NCBI RefSeq assembly: GCF_009725235.1
Contig: NZ_WJFC01000036.1
Location: 19,031-83,030 of the forward strand
Source: Scytonema sp. UIC 10036
GTDB lineage: Bacteria > Cyanobacteriota > Cyanobacteriia > Cyanobacteriales > Nostocaceae
Length of the DNA: 64,000 bases
Direction: 5' to 3'
The notes under the pieces were generated by a model. It was not told the origin of the DNA and ran no database searches. It saw nothing but the letters and a program-made list of their open reading frames with translations. Positions 39,439 to 54,400 of the stretch are shown one piece after another. The translations under genes and the position numbers were made by a program. Numbering within the stretch: position 1 is the stretch's first letter; each line of letters starts with the position of its first letter.

Positions 39439-42400
39439 AACTAGAACTTAGCAAAACTAATCGGCAAAATATTGAAGATATTTATCCCTTATCGCCAATG
39501 CAAGAGGGGATGCTGTTTGAAACTTTGTTAGCTCCCAACTCGGGGGTATATTTTGAGCAGATAATTTGCACTTTAACAGGTTCTGTAAATGTAAAAACCT
39601 TTGAGCAAGCTTGGCAGCAAGTCGTAGCAAAGCATTCCATCTTCCGCACGGCTTTCGTTTGGGAGTCTTTAAGCCAGCCGATTCAAGTTGTATATCGACA
39701 GGTTCAGGTGAAGGTTGAAACCTATGACTGGCGATCGCTATCTACTATTGAGCAGCAACAGCAATTAGAGACTTTTCTGGAAAAGGAGCGGCAGCAGGAT
39801 TTGCCACTGTCACAAGCACCATTGATGCGCCTACATCTGCTGCGGATGGATGAGAATACTTATCAGTTTGTTTGGTGTCATCATCATATATTATTGGATG
39901 GTTGGTCTTTACCTTTGGTGTTCAAAGACCTATTGGATTGTTATCAAGCAATTTCTCAGGGAGAAAATCTACCTCAACAAAGAACTATCAGCTATCGCAA
40001 TTACATTGCATGGTTACAGCAACAAAATAAATCTCTTGCTGCCCAATTTTGGCGACAAAAACTGACTGGTTTTAGCGCTCCCACACCATTGACTGTGGAT
40101 AAACCATTGTCAATGCGATCGCCCCATTCCAGCTATAGCGAACAACACATTCAGTTGACTGTGCCACAAACAGATGCCGTGGTGTCTTTTGCACGACAAC
40201 ATCAATTAACCGTCAATAATTTAGTGCAAGCGACTTGGGGATTGTTGCTATCGCGTTACAGCCAGCAAACAGACGTGGTGTTTGGTGTGACTGTTTCCGG
40301 TCGTCCGCCCTCTCTTGTTGGTGTAGAGTCGATGGTAGGGGTATTTATTAATACTCTACCAATGCGGATGCAGATCGCTCAAAAAACTGAACTGCTGAGT
40401 TTATTGAAGGATTTACAAGCACAACAGTTAGAGTCCGAGCAATTTTCTTATAGCTCATTAGTAGAAATTCAAGGTTTAAGTGATGTTCCCAGAGGAATGT
40501 CTTTGTTTGAAAGCATTGTCATCTTTGAGAATTATCCGGTAGATGATGCTGTTCTAGAAGATCGTCGCAGTTTTTCGATCTCAAATGTTTGGGGTATTGA
40601 ACACACAAACTATCCTCTAACGGTTGTAGCGGCGTCTGGGGAACAATTATTGCTGAAAATGAGCTACGATACCAGTCGATTTGAGGATTCAACGATTAGC
40701 CGAATGCTGGGGCATTTTGCCACAATGTTACAGGCAATTGTCACCAATCCGCAGCAACGAATTTCCTCTCTTCCCCTGTTGACAGAATCGGAGTCAAGGC
40801 AGTTATTAGTTGAGTGGAATGATACGAGCAAAAACTATCCAAGCGATAAATGTATCCATCAATTATTTGAAGAGCAGGTAAAACGCACTCCCAATGCAGT
40901 AGCAGTTGTGTTTGAAGACCAACAACTGACATATCAGCAGTTGAACTGTCGTGCTAATCAGTTAGCGCATTACTTGCAGTCAAGGGGAGTGGGAGCCAAT
41001 GTGCTGGTAGGTATTTGTGTTGAGCGATCGCTCGATATGGTGGTGGGACTGTTGGGGATTCTTAAAGCGGGTGGGGCTTATATGCCGCTTGACTCGGCTT
41101 ATCCTCAAGAAAGATTAAGTTATATGTTGATGAATTCGGGTGTTAAGGTGTTGTTAACGCAACAGCAGCTTACAGAAATTTTACCCAAGCATGAAGCTGT
41201 TGTAGTTTGTCTAGATACCGATTGGCATCAGATCGCCAAGCATTCTGACAAAAACCCGATCGCAGAAATACTATTTAACAACCTGGCTTACATCATCTAT
41301 ACTTCTGGCTCTACAGGTAAGCCCAAAGGAGCAGGTGTATACCATCGTGGTTTTGTTAACTTGGTAAATTGGATGATTACAGATTACCAATTTACCTCTA
41401 CAGATAGCACGGTGCTGATTTCATCTCTAAGTTTTGACCTAACTCAAAAAAATATATTTGCCCCTTTGATCGTAGGTGGAATATTACATCTACTTCCCGA
41501 TGAATTCGATCCTGCTTATATTCTTGATGTTATATCCAAGCAGCAAGTCACTTGGGTTAATTGTACGCCAAGTACTTTCTCTTCAATCCTCACATCTAGC
41601 GATGATAGTTTTGCTAAAATCCAATCCCTCCGATATGTATTTCTAGGTGGAGAACCGATTTCCATTCCTAGTTTGTTAAGTTGGTTAAACTCTCCCGATT
41701 GTTCTGCCAAAATAGTTAATAGCTATGGACCCACTGAGTGTGCGGATGTTTGTTCAGCTTATACAGTAGAACAACCAAATGAATTTTTAAATAAACCCAT
41801 ACCCATAGGGAAACCTATTCCCAACGTCAAGCTCTATATACTCGATCCAAATTTACAAATTGTTCCAGTAGGAGCGATCGGTGAGCTTTGTATAGCAGGT
41901 GTAGGCGTGGGAATGGGTTACATTAATGACGAACAGCGTACCAATGAAAAATTCATCCCAAACCCCTTCTCGGATGACAAATCAGAACGCCTTTACAAAA
42001 CAGGCGACCTAGTGCGCTACTTGAGTGATGGCAACATAGAATACATTGGTCGCATAGATAATCAAGTCAAGATTCGCGGATTCCGCATTGAACTTGGAGA
42101 AATTGAGACAGTCCTCAACACCCACCCGCAAGTACAACAAGCTGTAGTCGTTGCCAGAGAAGATATTCCTGATGATAGACGCTTAGTAGCGTATTTAGTT
42201 CCTCGTGATGGATCGCTGACCACCAGACAACTACGTGAATTCCTAAAGCGCGAGCTACCGGAATACATGGTTCCAAGTGCAATAGTCATCTTAGAGTCCC
42301 TACCGCTCAGCCCTAACGGCAAAGTAGATCGTCGCGCTCTACCCGCACCAGAGCCAAGTAGTGAATTCTCCGAGCGATATGTCGCACCTCGCACTCCCGT

Positions 42401-45400
42401 TGAAGAAATACTGTCACTGATTTGGACACAAGTCCTGAAAGTCGAGCGTGTAGGTATTCACGACAACTTTTTTGAACTGGGGGGACACTCGCTACTCGCA
42501 ACGCAACTCATCTCCCGCGTGCGTAGCAGCTTGAAAGTTGAGCTACCATTGCGGAGCTTATTTGCAGCGCCAACAATTGCTTCTTTGTCGCAAAACATTC
42601 AACAGTTGCAGCAACAAGACTCAGCTTCTGCACCACCCATTTTGCCCAGACAAACAGATGCAGCACTACCACTGTCTTATGCTCAGCAAAGGTTGTGGTT
42701 TTTAGACCAGTTCGAGCCAAATAGTACGTTCTACAACATTCCTGCTGCTTTGCGCTTGCAAGGAACTCTCCAAGTAGCCGCCTTAGAACAAAGCTTCATT
42801 GAAATCATTCATCGCCATGAAGCATTACGCACCAACTTCATGACCGTAGATGGACAAGCTTCACAGGTCATTCATGAAGCAACGAATTGGAGATTATCGG
42901 TTGTTGACTTGCAGCATTTACCGCCTACAGAACAAGAAATAACTTCTCTGTCATTAGCGCAACAACAAGCACTTCAACCATTTAATTTAGCAACAGAAGT
43001 ATTAGTCAGAGCAACATTAGTCGTACTGTCCGAGACAGAACATGTGCTATTAGTGTGTATGCACCACATTGTCAGCGATGGCTGGTCGATGGGTGTATTG
43101 ATTTCTGAATTAGCAGCACTGTACAATGCTTACTCTAAAGGTCAATCTTGTCCCTTAGTGCCACTGCCAATTCAGTATGCAGATTTTGCTTTGTGGCAAA
43201 GACAATGGTTGCAAGGGGAAGTCCTGCAAAGTCAATTGAGTTACTGGCGTCAACAACTAGCCTCAGCACCCACATTCTTGCCATTACCTACAGACCGACC
43301 AAGACCAGCAGTGCAGACTTTTGCGGGAGCATACATTGAGTTTGAACTGTCAATGGAGCTAACTCAAAAACTAACGAAGCTAAGTCAGTCCCAAGGAGTA
43401 ACGCTGTTCATGACCCTGTTAGCAGCGTTTAATATCTTGCTGTACCGCTACACGGGACAAACAGACATTTTGGTGGGTTCACCCATCGCTAACCGCGAGC
43501 GCTCAGAGATAGAAGGGTTAATTGGCTTTTTTGTCAATACTTTAGTGTTACGCACAGATGTCTCTGGAGACCCCAGCTTTAACGAACTACTACCGCGCCT
43601 GAGGTCTATGGCGCTTGATGCTTATGCTCATCAAGACTTACCGTTTGAAATGCTTGTAGAAGCATTGCAGCCAGAAAGGGATCTCAGTCATACGCCACTG
43701 TTCCAGGTGATGTTTGCGCTTCAAAATACGCCCATATCGGAAGTAGAGTTGAGTGGGTTAAAGATCGATCATTTGCCCATCAAAACTGCCACAGCAAAGT
43801 TCGATCTGACCTTAGCAATGGAGAATACTCACACCGGACTCTTGGGCGGATGGGAGTACAACAGTGACTTGTTCGATCGCAGTACGATTGAGCGGATGAC
43901 AGGTCATTTTGTCACCCTACTATCGGCAATTGTGGCGAATCCTACAGAGCGCATCTCTCAATTGCCTTTACTGACACCATCGGAGCAACAGCAGTTATTG
44001 GTGGAGTGGAATCAAACTAAAGCAGAATATCCTTGCGATCTATGCATCCATGAATTGTTTGAGGAGCAGGTCAAGTGCAACCCAAATGCAGTAGCAGTGG
44101 TGTTTGAAAATCAACAACTGACCTACCAGCAATTGAATAGTCGTGCCAATCAGTTAGCGCATTACCTACAGTCATTAGGAGTCGGAGCCGATGTGCTAGT
44201 TGGTATTTGTGTTGAGCGCTCCCTTGAAATGGTGGTAGGACTACTTGGCATTCTTAAGGCAGGAGGGGCTTATGTGCCACTTGACCCCGAATATCCAACT
44301 GAACGTCTTAATTTCATGCTTCTTGATGCCCAGGTTAAGGTGCTGCTAACCCAAAAGCATCTGGTAAACAAACTACTTGAGCATCAGGAAAAACTGGTTT
44401 GCTTGGATGACGTTTGGAAAGAAATTCTGCAAAACAAACAGGATAATCCTACTCAGGTTGTCACAGCTTTTAATCTAGCAAATGTAATTTACACGAGCGG
44501 CACCACAGGTAAACCTAAAGGGGTAATGGTTGAGCATAGAGGATTATACAACTTAGCTCAAGCTCAAATTCAAACTTTTGACTTGCGTTGTGATAGTCGA
44601 ATTCTTCAGTTTGCCTCCTTGAGTTTTGATGCTTCTATCTGGGAAGTCTTGATGGCTTTTGGTTCAGGAGCAACACTTTACCTGGGAACAAAGGACTCTC
44701 TAATGCCGGGTACGCCCTTAATCGAGCGATTAAGCAACGATGGTATTACCCATGTCACCTTACCACCATCGGCGCTGGCAGTTCTGCCTGTGGAAGAACT
44801 TCCGGCATTGCAAACGATCGTTGTTGCGGGTGAAGCCTGTGCTGTTGAACTGATGCTAAAATGGTCTGCTCTGAAAAACTTCTTCAATGCCTACGGACCG
44901 ACAGAAGCCAGTGTCTGTGCCACAGTAGCAAAATGCACTCATAATGACCAGAAAGTTTCCATTGGTCGTCCAATTTCCAACGCACAAGTTTATATCCTTG
45001 ACCAAAATTTGCAACCAGTACCCATTGGTGTACCGGGAGAATTACACATCGGTGGTGCGGGATTAGCGCGAGGCTATCTCAACCAACCAGAGTTAACACA
45101 AGAGAAATTTATCGTTAACCCGTTTGACAACTTTAAGGTCACAAATCAAAAGTCAAAATTATATAAGACAGGGGATTTAGCACGTTACTTGCCGGATGGC
45201 AACATAGAATACTTGGGGCGTATCGACAACCAAGTGAAAGTCAGGGGTTTCCGCATTGAATTGAGAGAAATTGAAGCCGTACTGAGCCAACATTCTGATG
45301 TGCAAACATCTTGTGTCATCATCCGCGAAGATACTCCAAGCGATCGACGCCTAGTCGCCTACGTTGTACCGCAGCCACAAGTAACACCCACCGTCGGCGA

Positions 45401-48400
45401 ACTGCGGAGCTTCCTGAAGGAAAAGCTACCAGATTACATGGTTCCAAAGACAATAGTCATTTTGGAGTCGTTACCGCTCACCCCCAACGGCAAAATCGAC
45501 CGTCGCGCCCTACCAATACCAGAATCACGCACAGGAATAGAAAACGAGATCGTACTACCTCGCACCCCAATAGAAGAAAAATTGGCACAGATTTGGGCGC
45601 AAGTCCTCAGAGTAGAGGTGGTAGGGATACACGATAACTTCTTTGAACTCGGTGGAGATTCTATCCTCAGCATTCAAATCATCACTCGGGCAAAACTGGC
45701 TGGAATAGAACTGACAGTCAAACAACTCTTTGCCCATCAAACAATTGCCGAACTAGCAGCAGTCGCTTTCACAACAAAAGCACTCGAAATTGAACAAGTA
45801 TTAGTCAGTGGGGCATTACCGTTAACACCAATTCAACAGTGGTTTTTTGAGCAGGAATTCCCACAAAAGTATCACTTTAATCAATCAGTTTTACTGACAG
45901 TTCCATCTAATATCAATCTAGAAATATTAGAGCAAGTCTGGCAGAAATTGCTGTTACATCATGATGCTCTACGCTTGCGATTTACTCTTGAAGAGGGAAC
46001 TTGGCAGCAAATTCATGCAAATCCTACTGATAGCATTGCTATTTCTCGTTTCGACTTATCCACAGTTCCACAAAGTGAGCTATCAACTACCATTGAAACC
46101 ACTGCCAATGAATTACAGGCGAGTTTGAATTTGTCAGAAAATTTGGTAGCTGTTGGCTTTTTCTGGTTTGGGAATGACTTACCAGCACGATTACTGATAG
46201 TGATTCACCACTTAGTTGTAGACGGTGTGTCTTGGCGGATATTGTTAGAAGATTTGCTCACAGGGTATCAGCAACTAGAAACAGGTCAAGCCATTCAATT
46301 ACCTGCAAAAACCACATCGTTCAAAGATTGGGCTAACCGGCTAGTGGAATATGCCCAAACAGAAGAATTGAAATCAGAACTGGCTTATTGGTTGAGTGCA
46401 TCTGAGTCCGAAGTCGCTCCGCTCCCAGTAGACATAGCACAAGGAGCGAACACAGTTGCATCTGCTAGTACAGTATCAGTGTCATTAACCTCACAAGAAA
46501 CCCATTCCCTGTTAGTTGATGTTCCCAAAGCTTATAAAACACAGATTAATGATGTCTTGCTAACAGCTTTAGTGCTGGTTTTAAGTCAATGGACTCACTC
46601 GAAGTCAGTGTTGTTTAACCTAGAAGGTCATGGGCGGGAAGATATTGTCGAGGGTGTAGACTTATCACGCACAGTCGGTTGGTTTACAACGCTCTTCCCG
46701 GTAATTTTAAAACTTGAAGGAATTGACCGAGAAAATATTGGTCAAGCGTTAAAATCTGTCAAGGAACAATTACGGGCGATTCCTAACAAAGGCATTGGCT
46801 ATGGGTTATTACGCTATCTGAATGTAGAACCACAAATCAGCGCTCAACTACAGACAATACCGACTGCAGAAATTAGCTTCAATTATCTGGGTCAATTTAC
46901 ACAAGTTGCTAATACATCATCTGTGATGCAATTGGCAACTGAGTCTAGCGGACAAAGTTTGAGTTTACTAAATTCACGCCCAAGTCTAGTAGAGATTAAT
47001 GCCATCATTACAAACGAACAGCTACAGATAAATTGGACATACAGTAACAATATCCATTTGACCAGTACCATTGAGAAGATTGCTCTTGAATTTGTCGCTA
47101 CGTTGCGCTCTTTAATTGCTCATTGTTTAGTGCCGGAAAATGCAGGTTATACGCCAACAGATTTCCCATTAATCAAACTTAACCAGCAACAGTTGGATGG
47201 AGTTTTGGCAGGAATAGCATTCAAACCTGAACTACAAAGCAATTGGCAAAAGATTGAGGATATTTATCCTTTATCTTCAATGCAAGAGGGGATGTTGTTT
47301 GAAACTTTGTTAGCTCCCACTTCAGGGGTGTATTTTCAGCAGATAATTTGCACTTTAACAGGTTCTGTAGATGTAAAAACCTTTGAGCAAGCGTGGCAAC
47401 AAGTGGTGGCAAGGCATTCCATCTTCCGTACAGCTTTCGTTTGGGAGTCTTTAAGCCAACCCCTGCAAGTGGTTTATCAGCAGGTGGATGTAACGCTTCT
47501 CACTTATGACTGGCGATCGCTATCTCCTGTAGAGCAGCAACAGCAATTAGAGACTTTTCTTAACTCTGAACGGCAACAGGGTTTCCAACTGTCACAAGTA
47601 CCATTGATGCGCCTACATCTGCTACAGATGGATGATAATACTTATCAGTTTGTTTGGTGCCATCATCACATACTACTGGATGGTTGGTCTTTACCTTTGG
47701 TGTTCAAAGACCTATTGGAGTGTTACCAAGCAATTTCTCAAGAGGAAAGTTTACCTCAGCTTGGAATCAACAATTACCGTAACTACATTGCATGGTTACA
47801 GCAACAAAATAAATCTCTTGCTGCTCAATTTTGGCGACAAAAACTGACTGGTTTTAGTGCTCCCACACCGTTGACTGTAGAGAAACCACTGTCAATGCGA
47901 TCGCCCCATTCCAGCTATAGCGAACAACACTTTCAGTTCACTGTGTCACAAACAGATGCCGTTGTGTCTTTTGCACGACAACATCAATTGACCATCAGTA
48001 ATTTAGTGCAAGCGACTTGGGGATTGTTGCTATCGCGCTACAGCCAGCAAACAGATGTGGTGTTTGGTGTCACTGTTTCTGGTCGTCCGCCTTCGCTTGC
48101 GGATGTCGAGTCAATAATAGGGGTATTTATTAATACTCTACCTGTGCGAATGCAGATCGATCAAAAAACTGAACTGCTGAGTTTATTGAAGGATTTACAA
48201 GCACAACAGTTAGAGTCCGAGCAATTTTCTCATAGCTCATTAGTAGAAATTCAAGGTCTAAGTGATGTTCCTAAAGGTACGTCTTTGTTTGAGAGTATTG
48301 TCATCTTTGAGAATTATCCGGTAGATGATGCTGTTCTAGAAGATCGTCGCAGTTTTTCGATCTCGAATGTTTGGGGTATTGAACAAACAAATTATCCTCT

Positions 48401-51400
48401 GACGGTTTTAGCTGCTTCTGGTGAGCAATTGTCGCTGAAGGTAATATACGATACCAGTCGATTTGAGGATTCGACGATTAGCCGGATGCTGGGGCATTTT
48501 GTCACAATGCTACAGGCAATTGTCACCAATCCACAGCAACCCATTTCCTCTCTTCCCTTGCTGACAGAATTGGAGTTACAGCAGTTATTAGTTGAGTGGA
48601 ATAATACGAGCAAAAACTATCCCAGCGATAAATGTATCTCAGACTTATTTGAAGAGCAGGTGGCGCGTACCCCCAACGCTGTGGCTGTTGTGTTTGAAGA
48701 CCAACAACTGACATATCAGCAGTTGAACTGTCGTGCTAATCAGTTGGCGCATCACTTGCGCTCAATGGGAGTGTCCAGCGATGTGCTAGTTGGGATTTGT
48801 GTTGAGCGCTCAATAGAGATGGTCGTGGGACTACTTGGTATTCTCAAGGCGGGAGGGGCTTATGTTCCCCTTGACCCTGAATATCCCACCGAGCGTTTGC
48901 GCTTCATCTTAGAAGATGCGCGAGTGAGCGTGCTACTCACGCAACAGCATCTTGTGGAATTGCTCCCAACCAGTGCCCCACAATTTGTATGTTTGGATAC
49001 TCAATGGCAACAAATTTCTCAGTGGAGTCAGGAGAATCCGAGTACAACAAGAGATTCGGCTGACTTGGCTTATGTCATTTATACTTCCGGTTCAACAGGT
49101 CAGCCCAAAGGTGTACAAATTTCACATCGGTCTGTTGGTAATTTCCTTTATGCCATGAAACAACAACCAGGAATTACACAACAAGATACACTCCTAGGGG
49201 TGACCACCATTGCCTTTGATATTGCCGCGTTAGAAATTTTTCTGCCACTGATTGTGGGTGCTAAATTAGCGCTCGCCCGTCGCGACCAGGCTCAAGATGG
49301 AAGACAGTTAGTAGATTTGCTCTCGAAGTCGCAAGCGACGATGGTGCAAGCGACTCCAGCAACTTGGAGATTACTTTTAGAAGCACAATATCAATTTAGT
49401 CATCTGAAAATACTTTGCGGGGGTGAAGCGTTACCAAAAGATTTAGCCGAGCAATTGCGTGGTGTGAGCGCTGGTGTCTGGAACCTTTACGGACCGACAG
49501 AAACCACAATTTGGTCATCGGTCTATCAACTCGAATCCGAACAGAGCGTAATTTCCATCGGGCGTGCGATCGCTAACACGCAATTTTATATCCTCGACTC
49601 TCATTTGCAACCAGTACCGATTGGAGTACCGGGAGAATTACACATCGGTGGTGCGGGATTAGCACGGGGCTACTTCAACCGACCGGAGTTAACACAGGAG
49701 AAATTCATCCCCAATCCCTTCTCGAAAAGCAGGGGAGCAGAAGAGCAGGGGAGCAGGGGGGGAGAACGTCTCTATAAAACCGGGGACTTAGCCCGTTATT
49801 TACCAGATGGTAATATCGAATACTTGGGGCGCATTGACAACCAGGTGAAAATTCGAGGTTTCCGGATTGAGTTGGGCGAAGTTGAAGCAGTCCTGAGCCA
49901 ACATGAGGATGTGCAAGTCTGTTGCGCGATCGTTCGCGAAGACAACCCAGGCGATCGACGTTTAGTCGCCTACATTGTACCGCCACCAGAGCAGACACCA
50001 AAAATCAGCCAAATCCGTGAGTTCCTTTCTGCCAAATTACCGGAATACATGGTTCCAAGTGCGATCGTCATCTTAGAGTCTTTACCGTTAACCCCCAACG
50101 GCAAAGTGAACCGTCGCGCTCTACCAGCACCAGACATCAGTAGTGAATTCTCCGACCGATATGTTGCCCCACGGACTCCGGTTGAAGAAATCCTGTCACT
50201 GATTTGGACACAAGTTCTCAAAGTTGAGCGTGTAGGCATTCACGATCGCTTTTTTGAACTGGGGGGACATTCGTTGCTAGCAATGCAACTGATCTCCCGC
50301 ATCCGCACCAGCCTGAAAGTAGAGCTACCATTGCGGAGCTTATTTGCGACGCCAACAATCGCTGCCTTGTCGCAAAACATTCAACAGTTGCAGCAACAAG
50401 GCTCAGCTTCTGCACCGCCCATTTTGCCCAGACAAACAGATGCAGAACTACCCCTGTCTTATGCTCAGCAGCGTTTGTGGTTTTTAGACCAGTTAGAACC
50501 TCAAGGTGCTTCATATAATATTCCCTTCGCTTTGCGCTTAGAAGGAACTCTCCAAGTAGCCGCGCTACAACAAAGCTTCATTGAAATCATTCATCGCCAT
50601 GAAGCATTACGCACCAACTTCGTTACCGTAGATGGACAAGCATCACAAGTCATTCACACAGCAACGAATTGGACAGTCTCAGTTGTTGAGTTGCAGCATT
50701 TATCGACAAGCGAAAAGGAAAGACAATCTCAGCTTTTAACGCAACAACAAGCACTTCAACCATTTAATTTAGCAACAGAACCATTAATCAGAGCAACATT
50801 AGTCGTACTGTCCGAGACAGAACACCTGTTATTAGGGTGTATGCATCACATTGTCAGTGATGGTTGGTCATTAGGTGTGTTGGTCGAAGAATTAACAGCA
50901 CTGTACAATGCTTACTCTCAAGGTCAACCTTCTCCTTTAGTACCACTGCCGATTCAGTACGCAGATTTCGCTTTATGGCAAAGACAATGGTTGCTTGGGG
51001 AAGTCCTGCAAAGCCAACTCTCCTACTGGCGCGAACAACTAGCCTCAGCACCCACATTCTTGCCACTCCCTACAGACCGACCCAGACCTGCGGTACAGAC
51101 TTTTGCGGGAGCATATGTTGAGTTTGAACTCTCAATGGAGTTAACTCAAAAACTCACTCAGCTAGGTCAGTCCCAAGGAGTGACGCTGTTCATGACCCTG
51201 TTAGCGGCGTTTAAGGTCTTACTGTACCGCTACACGGGACAAACAGACATTTTGGTGGGTTCGCCCATTGCCAATCGCGAGCGCTCAGAGATAGAAGGGT
51301 TAATTGGCTTTTTTGTCAATACTTTAGTGTTGCGTACTGATGTCTCCGGAGACCCCAGCTTTGACGAACTACTGCCCCAAATTCGGGAAATGGCGCTTGA

Positions 51401-54400
51401 TGCTTATGCTCATCAAGACTTACCGTTTGAAATGCTCGTGGAAGCATTGCAGCCAGAAAGGGATCTCAGTCATACACCACTGTTCCAGGTGATGTTTGTC
51501 CTTCAAAATGCCCCCATGTCGGACTTCGAGTTAAGTGGGTTAACAATTGGTCATTTGCCCATCGAAAGCGCCACGGCCAAATTTGACCTCACTTTAGTGA
51601 TGGAGAATACCCGCACCGGACTTGTGGGCGGGTGGGAGTACAACAGTGACTTGTTCGAGCGCAGCACCATTGAGCGGATGACGGGTCATTTTGTCACTTT
51701 ACTCTCGGCCATTGTGGCGAATCCAACTGAGCGAATCTCTCAATTGCCTTTACTGACACCATCGGAGCAACAGCAGTTATTGGTGGAGTGGAATCGCACT
51801 GAAGTGGACTACCCCCAAGATCTCTGTATCCATCAATTATTTGAGGAGCAAGTCAAGCGCAACCCAGATGCGGTGGCAGTGGTGTTTGAAAATCAACAAC
51901 TCACCTACCAGCAATTGAATAATCGTGCCAATCAGTTAGCGCATTACCTACAGTCGTTGGGAGTGTCCGGCGAGGTGCTGGTGGGTATTTATATGGAGCG
52001 CTCCATTGAGATGGTGGTGGGACTACTGGGCATTCTTAAGGCGGGTGGTGCTTATTTACCACTCGCTCCTGAGTACCCAATTGAGCGTCTGAATTTCATG
52101 CTTGTGGATGCACGGGTTGAGATGCTCGTGACACAGCAAAGACTCGCGGACAGATTAGCCGAGCATCTACCCGAGCATCCGGCAAGAGTTGTTTGTTTAG
52201 ACACCGATTGGCAGTTTATTTCTCACTTACCCCAAGCGAATCCGCTCACGAGCAGACAAGCAACTGATTTGGCTTATGTCATTTATACTTCTGGTTCGAC
52301 AGGCACACCCAAGGGAGTACCCATCGCCTATCGCGGATTGTTAAATTTAGTCAAATGGCATCAGCGTGCGTTTAACGTCACCAACAACGACAAAGCCACC
52401 CAAATGGCAGGCACGGCATTTGACGCGGCGATCTGGGAATTATGGCCGTACCTGAGTGCAGGTGCTTGTATCTACCTGGTCAAATCCGATCTCTTGACCT
52501 CGCCAGTCAATCTGCGTGAGTGGTTAATCGAAAATCAAATTACCATCGCTTTTGTGCCAACGCCAGTGGCACAGGAGTTATTGTCTTTGGAATGGACGAC
52601 CCAAAGTTTAGCTTTGCGTTGCATCTTGACTGGCGGGGATAAGCTTCATCACTATCGCTCGGATGCAATCCTGTTTGAGGTAGTGAATAATTATGGTCCG
52701 ACTGAGAATAGTGTAGTTACAACTTCTGGGTTGGTAATGCATAACCAAAAGCAGAACTCGCCCACCATTGGTCGCCCAATTGACAACACAAAAGTTTACA
52801 TTTTAGACTCTCATCTGCAACCAGTACCGATTGGTGTGCCGGGAGAGTTACACATCGCGGGTGTTGGCTTGACTGTTGGCTACCTCAACCGTCCCGAATT
52901 GACACAAGAGAAATTCATCTCTAACCCATTCAGCACTGACCCTGGTTCCCGCCTCTACAAAACCGGAGACTTAACCCGTTATCTACCGAATGGCGACATA
53001 GAATACTTGAGGCGCATTGACAATCAAGTGAAGATTCGTGGCTTCCGCATTGAATTGGGAGAAATCGAAGCTTGTCTGAGCCAACATTCCCAAGTGCAAA
53101 TATGTGTGGTCATCGCCCGTGAAGATAATCCCCAAGATAAGCGCCTAGTCGCCTACATCGTACCGCAACCAGAGCAGACACTCACAGTCAGCCAAGTCCG
53201 TGAGTTCTTAAAGGAAAAGCTACCAGATTACATGGTTCCAAAGGCAATAGTCATTTTGGAGTCCCTACCACTCACCCCCAACGGCAAAATCGACCGTCGC
53301 GCCCTACCAGTACCAGAATCACGCACTGGAATAGAAAACGAGATCGTACTACCTCGCACCCCAATAGAAGAAAAATTGGCTCAAATTTGGGCGCAAGTTC
53401 TTAGAGTTCCGGTTGTAGGCATACATGATAACTTCTTTGAACTCGGTGGAGATTCTATCCTCAGCATTCAAATCATCACTCGAGCAAAACAGGCTGGAAT
53501 AGAACTGACAGTCAAACAACTCTTTGCCCATCAAACAATCGCTGAATTAGCTACAGTCACTTTCACAACAAAAGCACTTTCAATTGAACAAGGATTAGTG
53601 AGTGGGATATCACCGTTAACACCCATTCAAAATTGGTTTTTTGAGCAGGAATTCCCACAAAAGCACCACTTTAATCAATCAGTTCTACTGACAGTTCCCC
53701 CTAATTTCAAGCTAGAGATATTAGAGCAAGTTTGGCAGAAATTGCTCTTACACCACGATGCTCTGCGCTTACGATTTACTCTTGAAGAGGGAACTTGGCA
53801 GCAGACTCATGCAGAACCAACCGAGCAAGTTGCTATCTCTCGTTTCGACTTATCCACAGTCTCACAAAGTGAGCTATCAACTACCATTGAAACCATCGCT
53901 AATCAATTACAGGCAAGTTTGAATTTGTCAAAAAATTTGGTAGCTGTCGGCTTTTTCTGGTTGGGGAATGACTCACCAGCACGATTACTAATAGTGATTC
54001 ACCACTTAGTCGTAGACGGTGTGTCTTGGCGGATATTGTTAGAAGATTTGCTCACAGGGTATCAGCAACTAGAAACAGGTCAAGCCATTCAACTCCCTGC
54101 GAAAACGACATCGTTCAAAGATTGGGCTAATCGGCTAGTGGAATATGCCCAAACAGAAGTGTTGAAATCAGAACTGGCTTATTGGTTGAGTGCATCTGAG
54201 TCCGAAGTCGCTCCGCTACCAGTAGACATAGCACAAGGAGCAAACACAGTTGCATCTGCTCATACGGTAACAGTCTCATTAGATGAAGCCCAAACTTTGT
54301 CACTCCTGCAAGATGTTCCCAAAGCTTATAAAACACAAATTAATGATGTCTTATTGACAGCTTTGGTTTTGGTATTGAGCAGATGGACTAACTCTCAATC

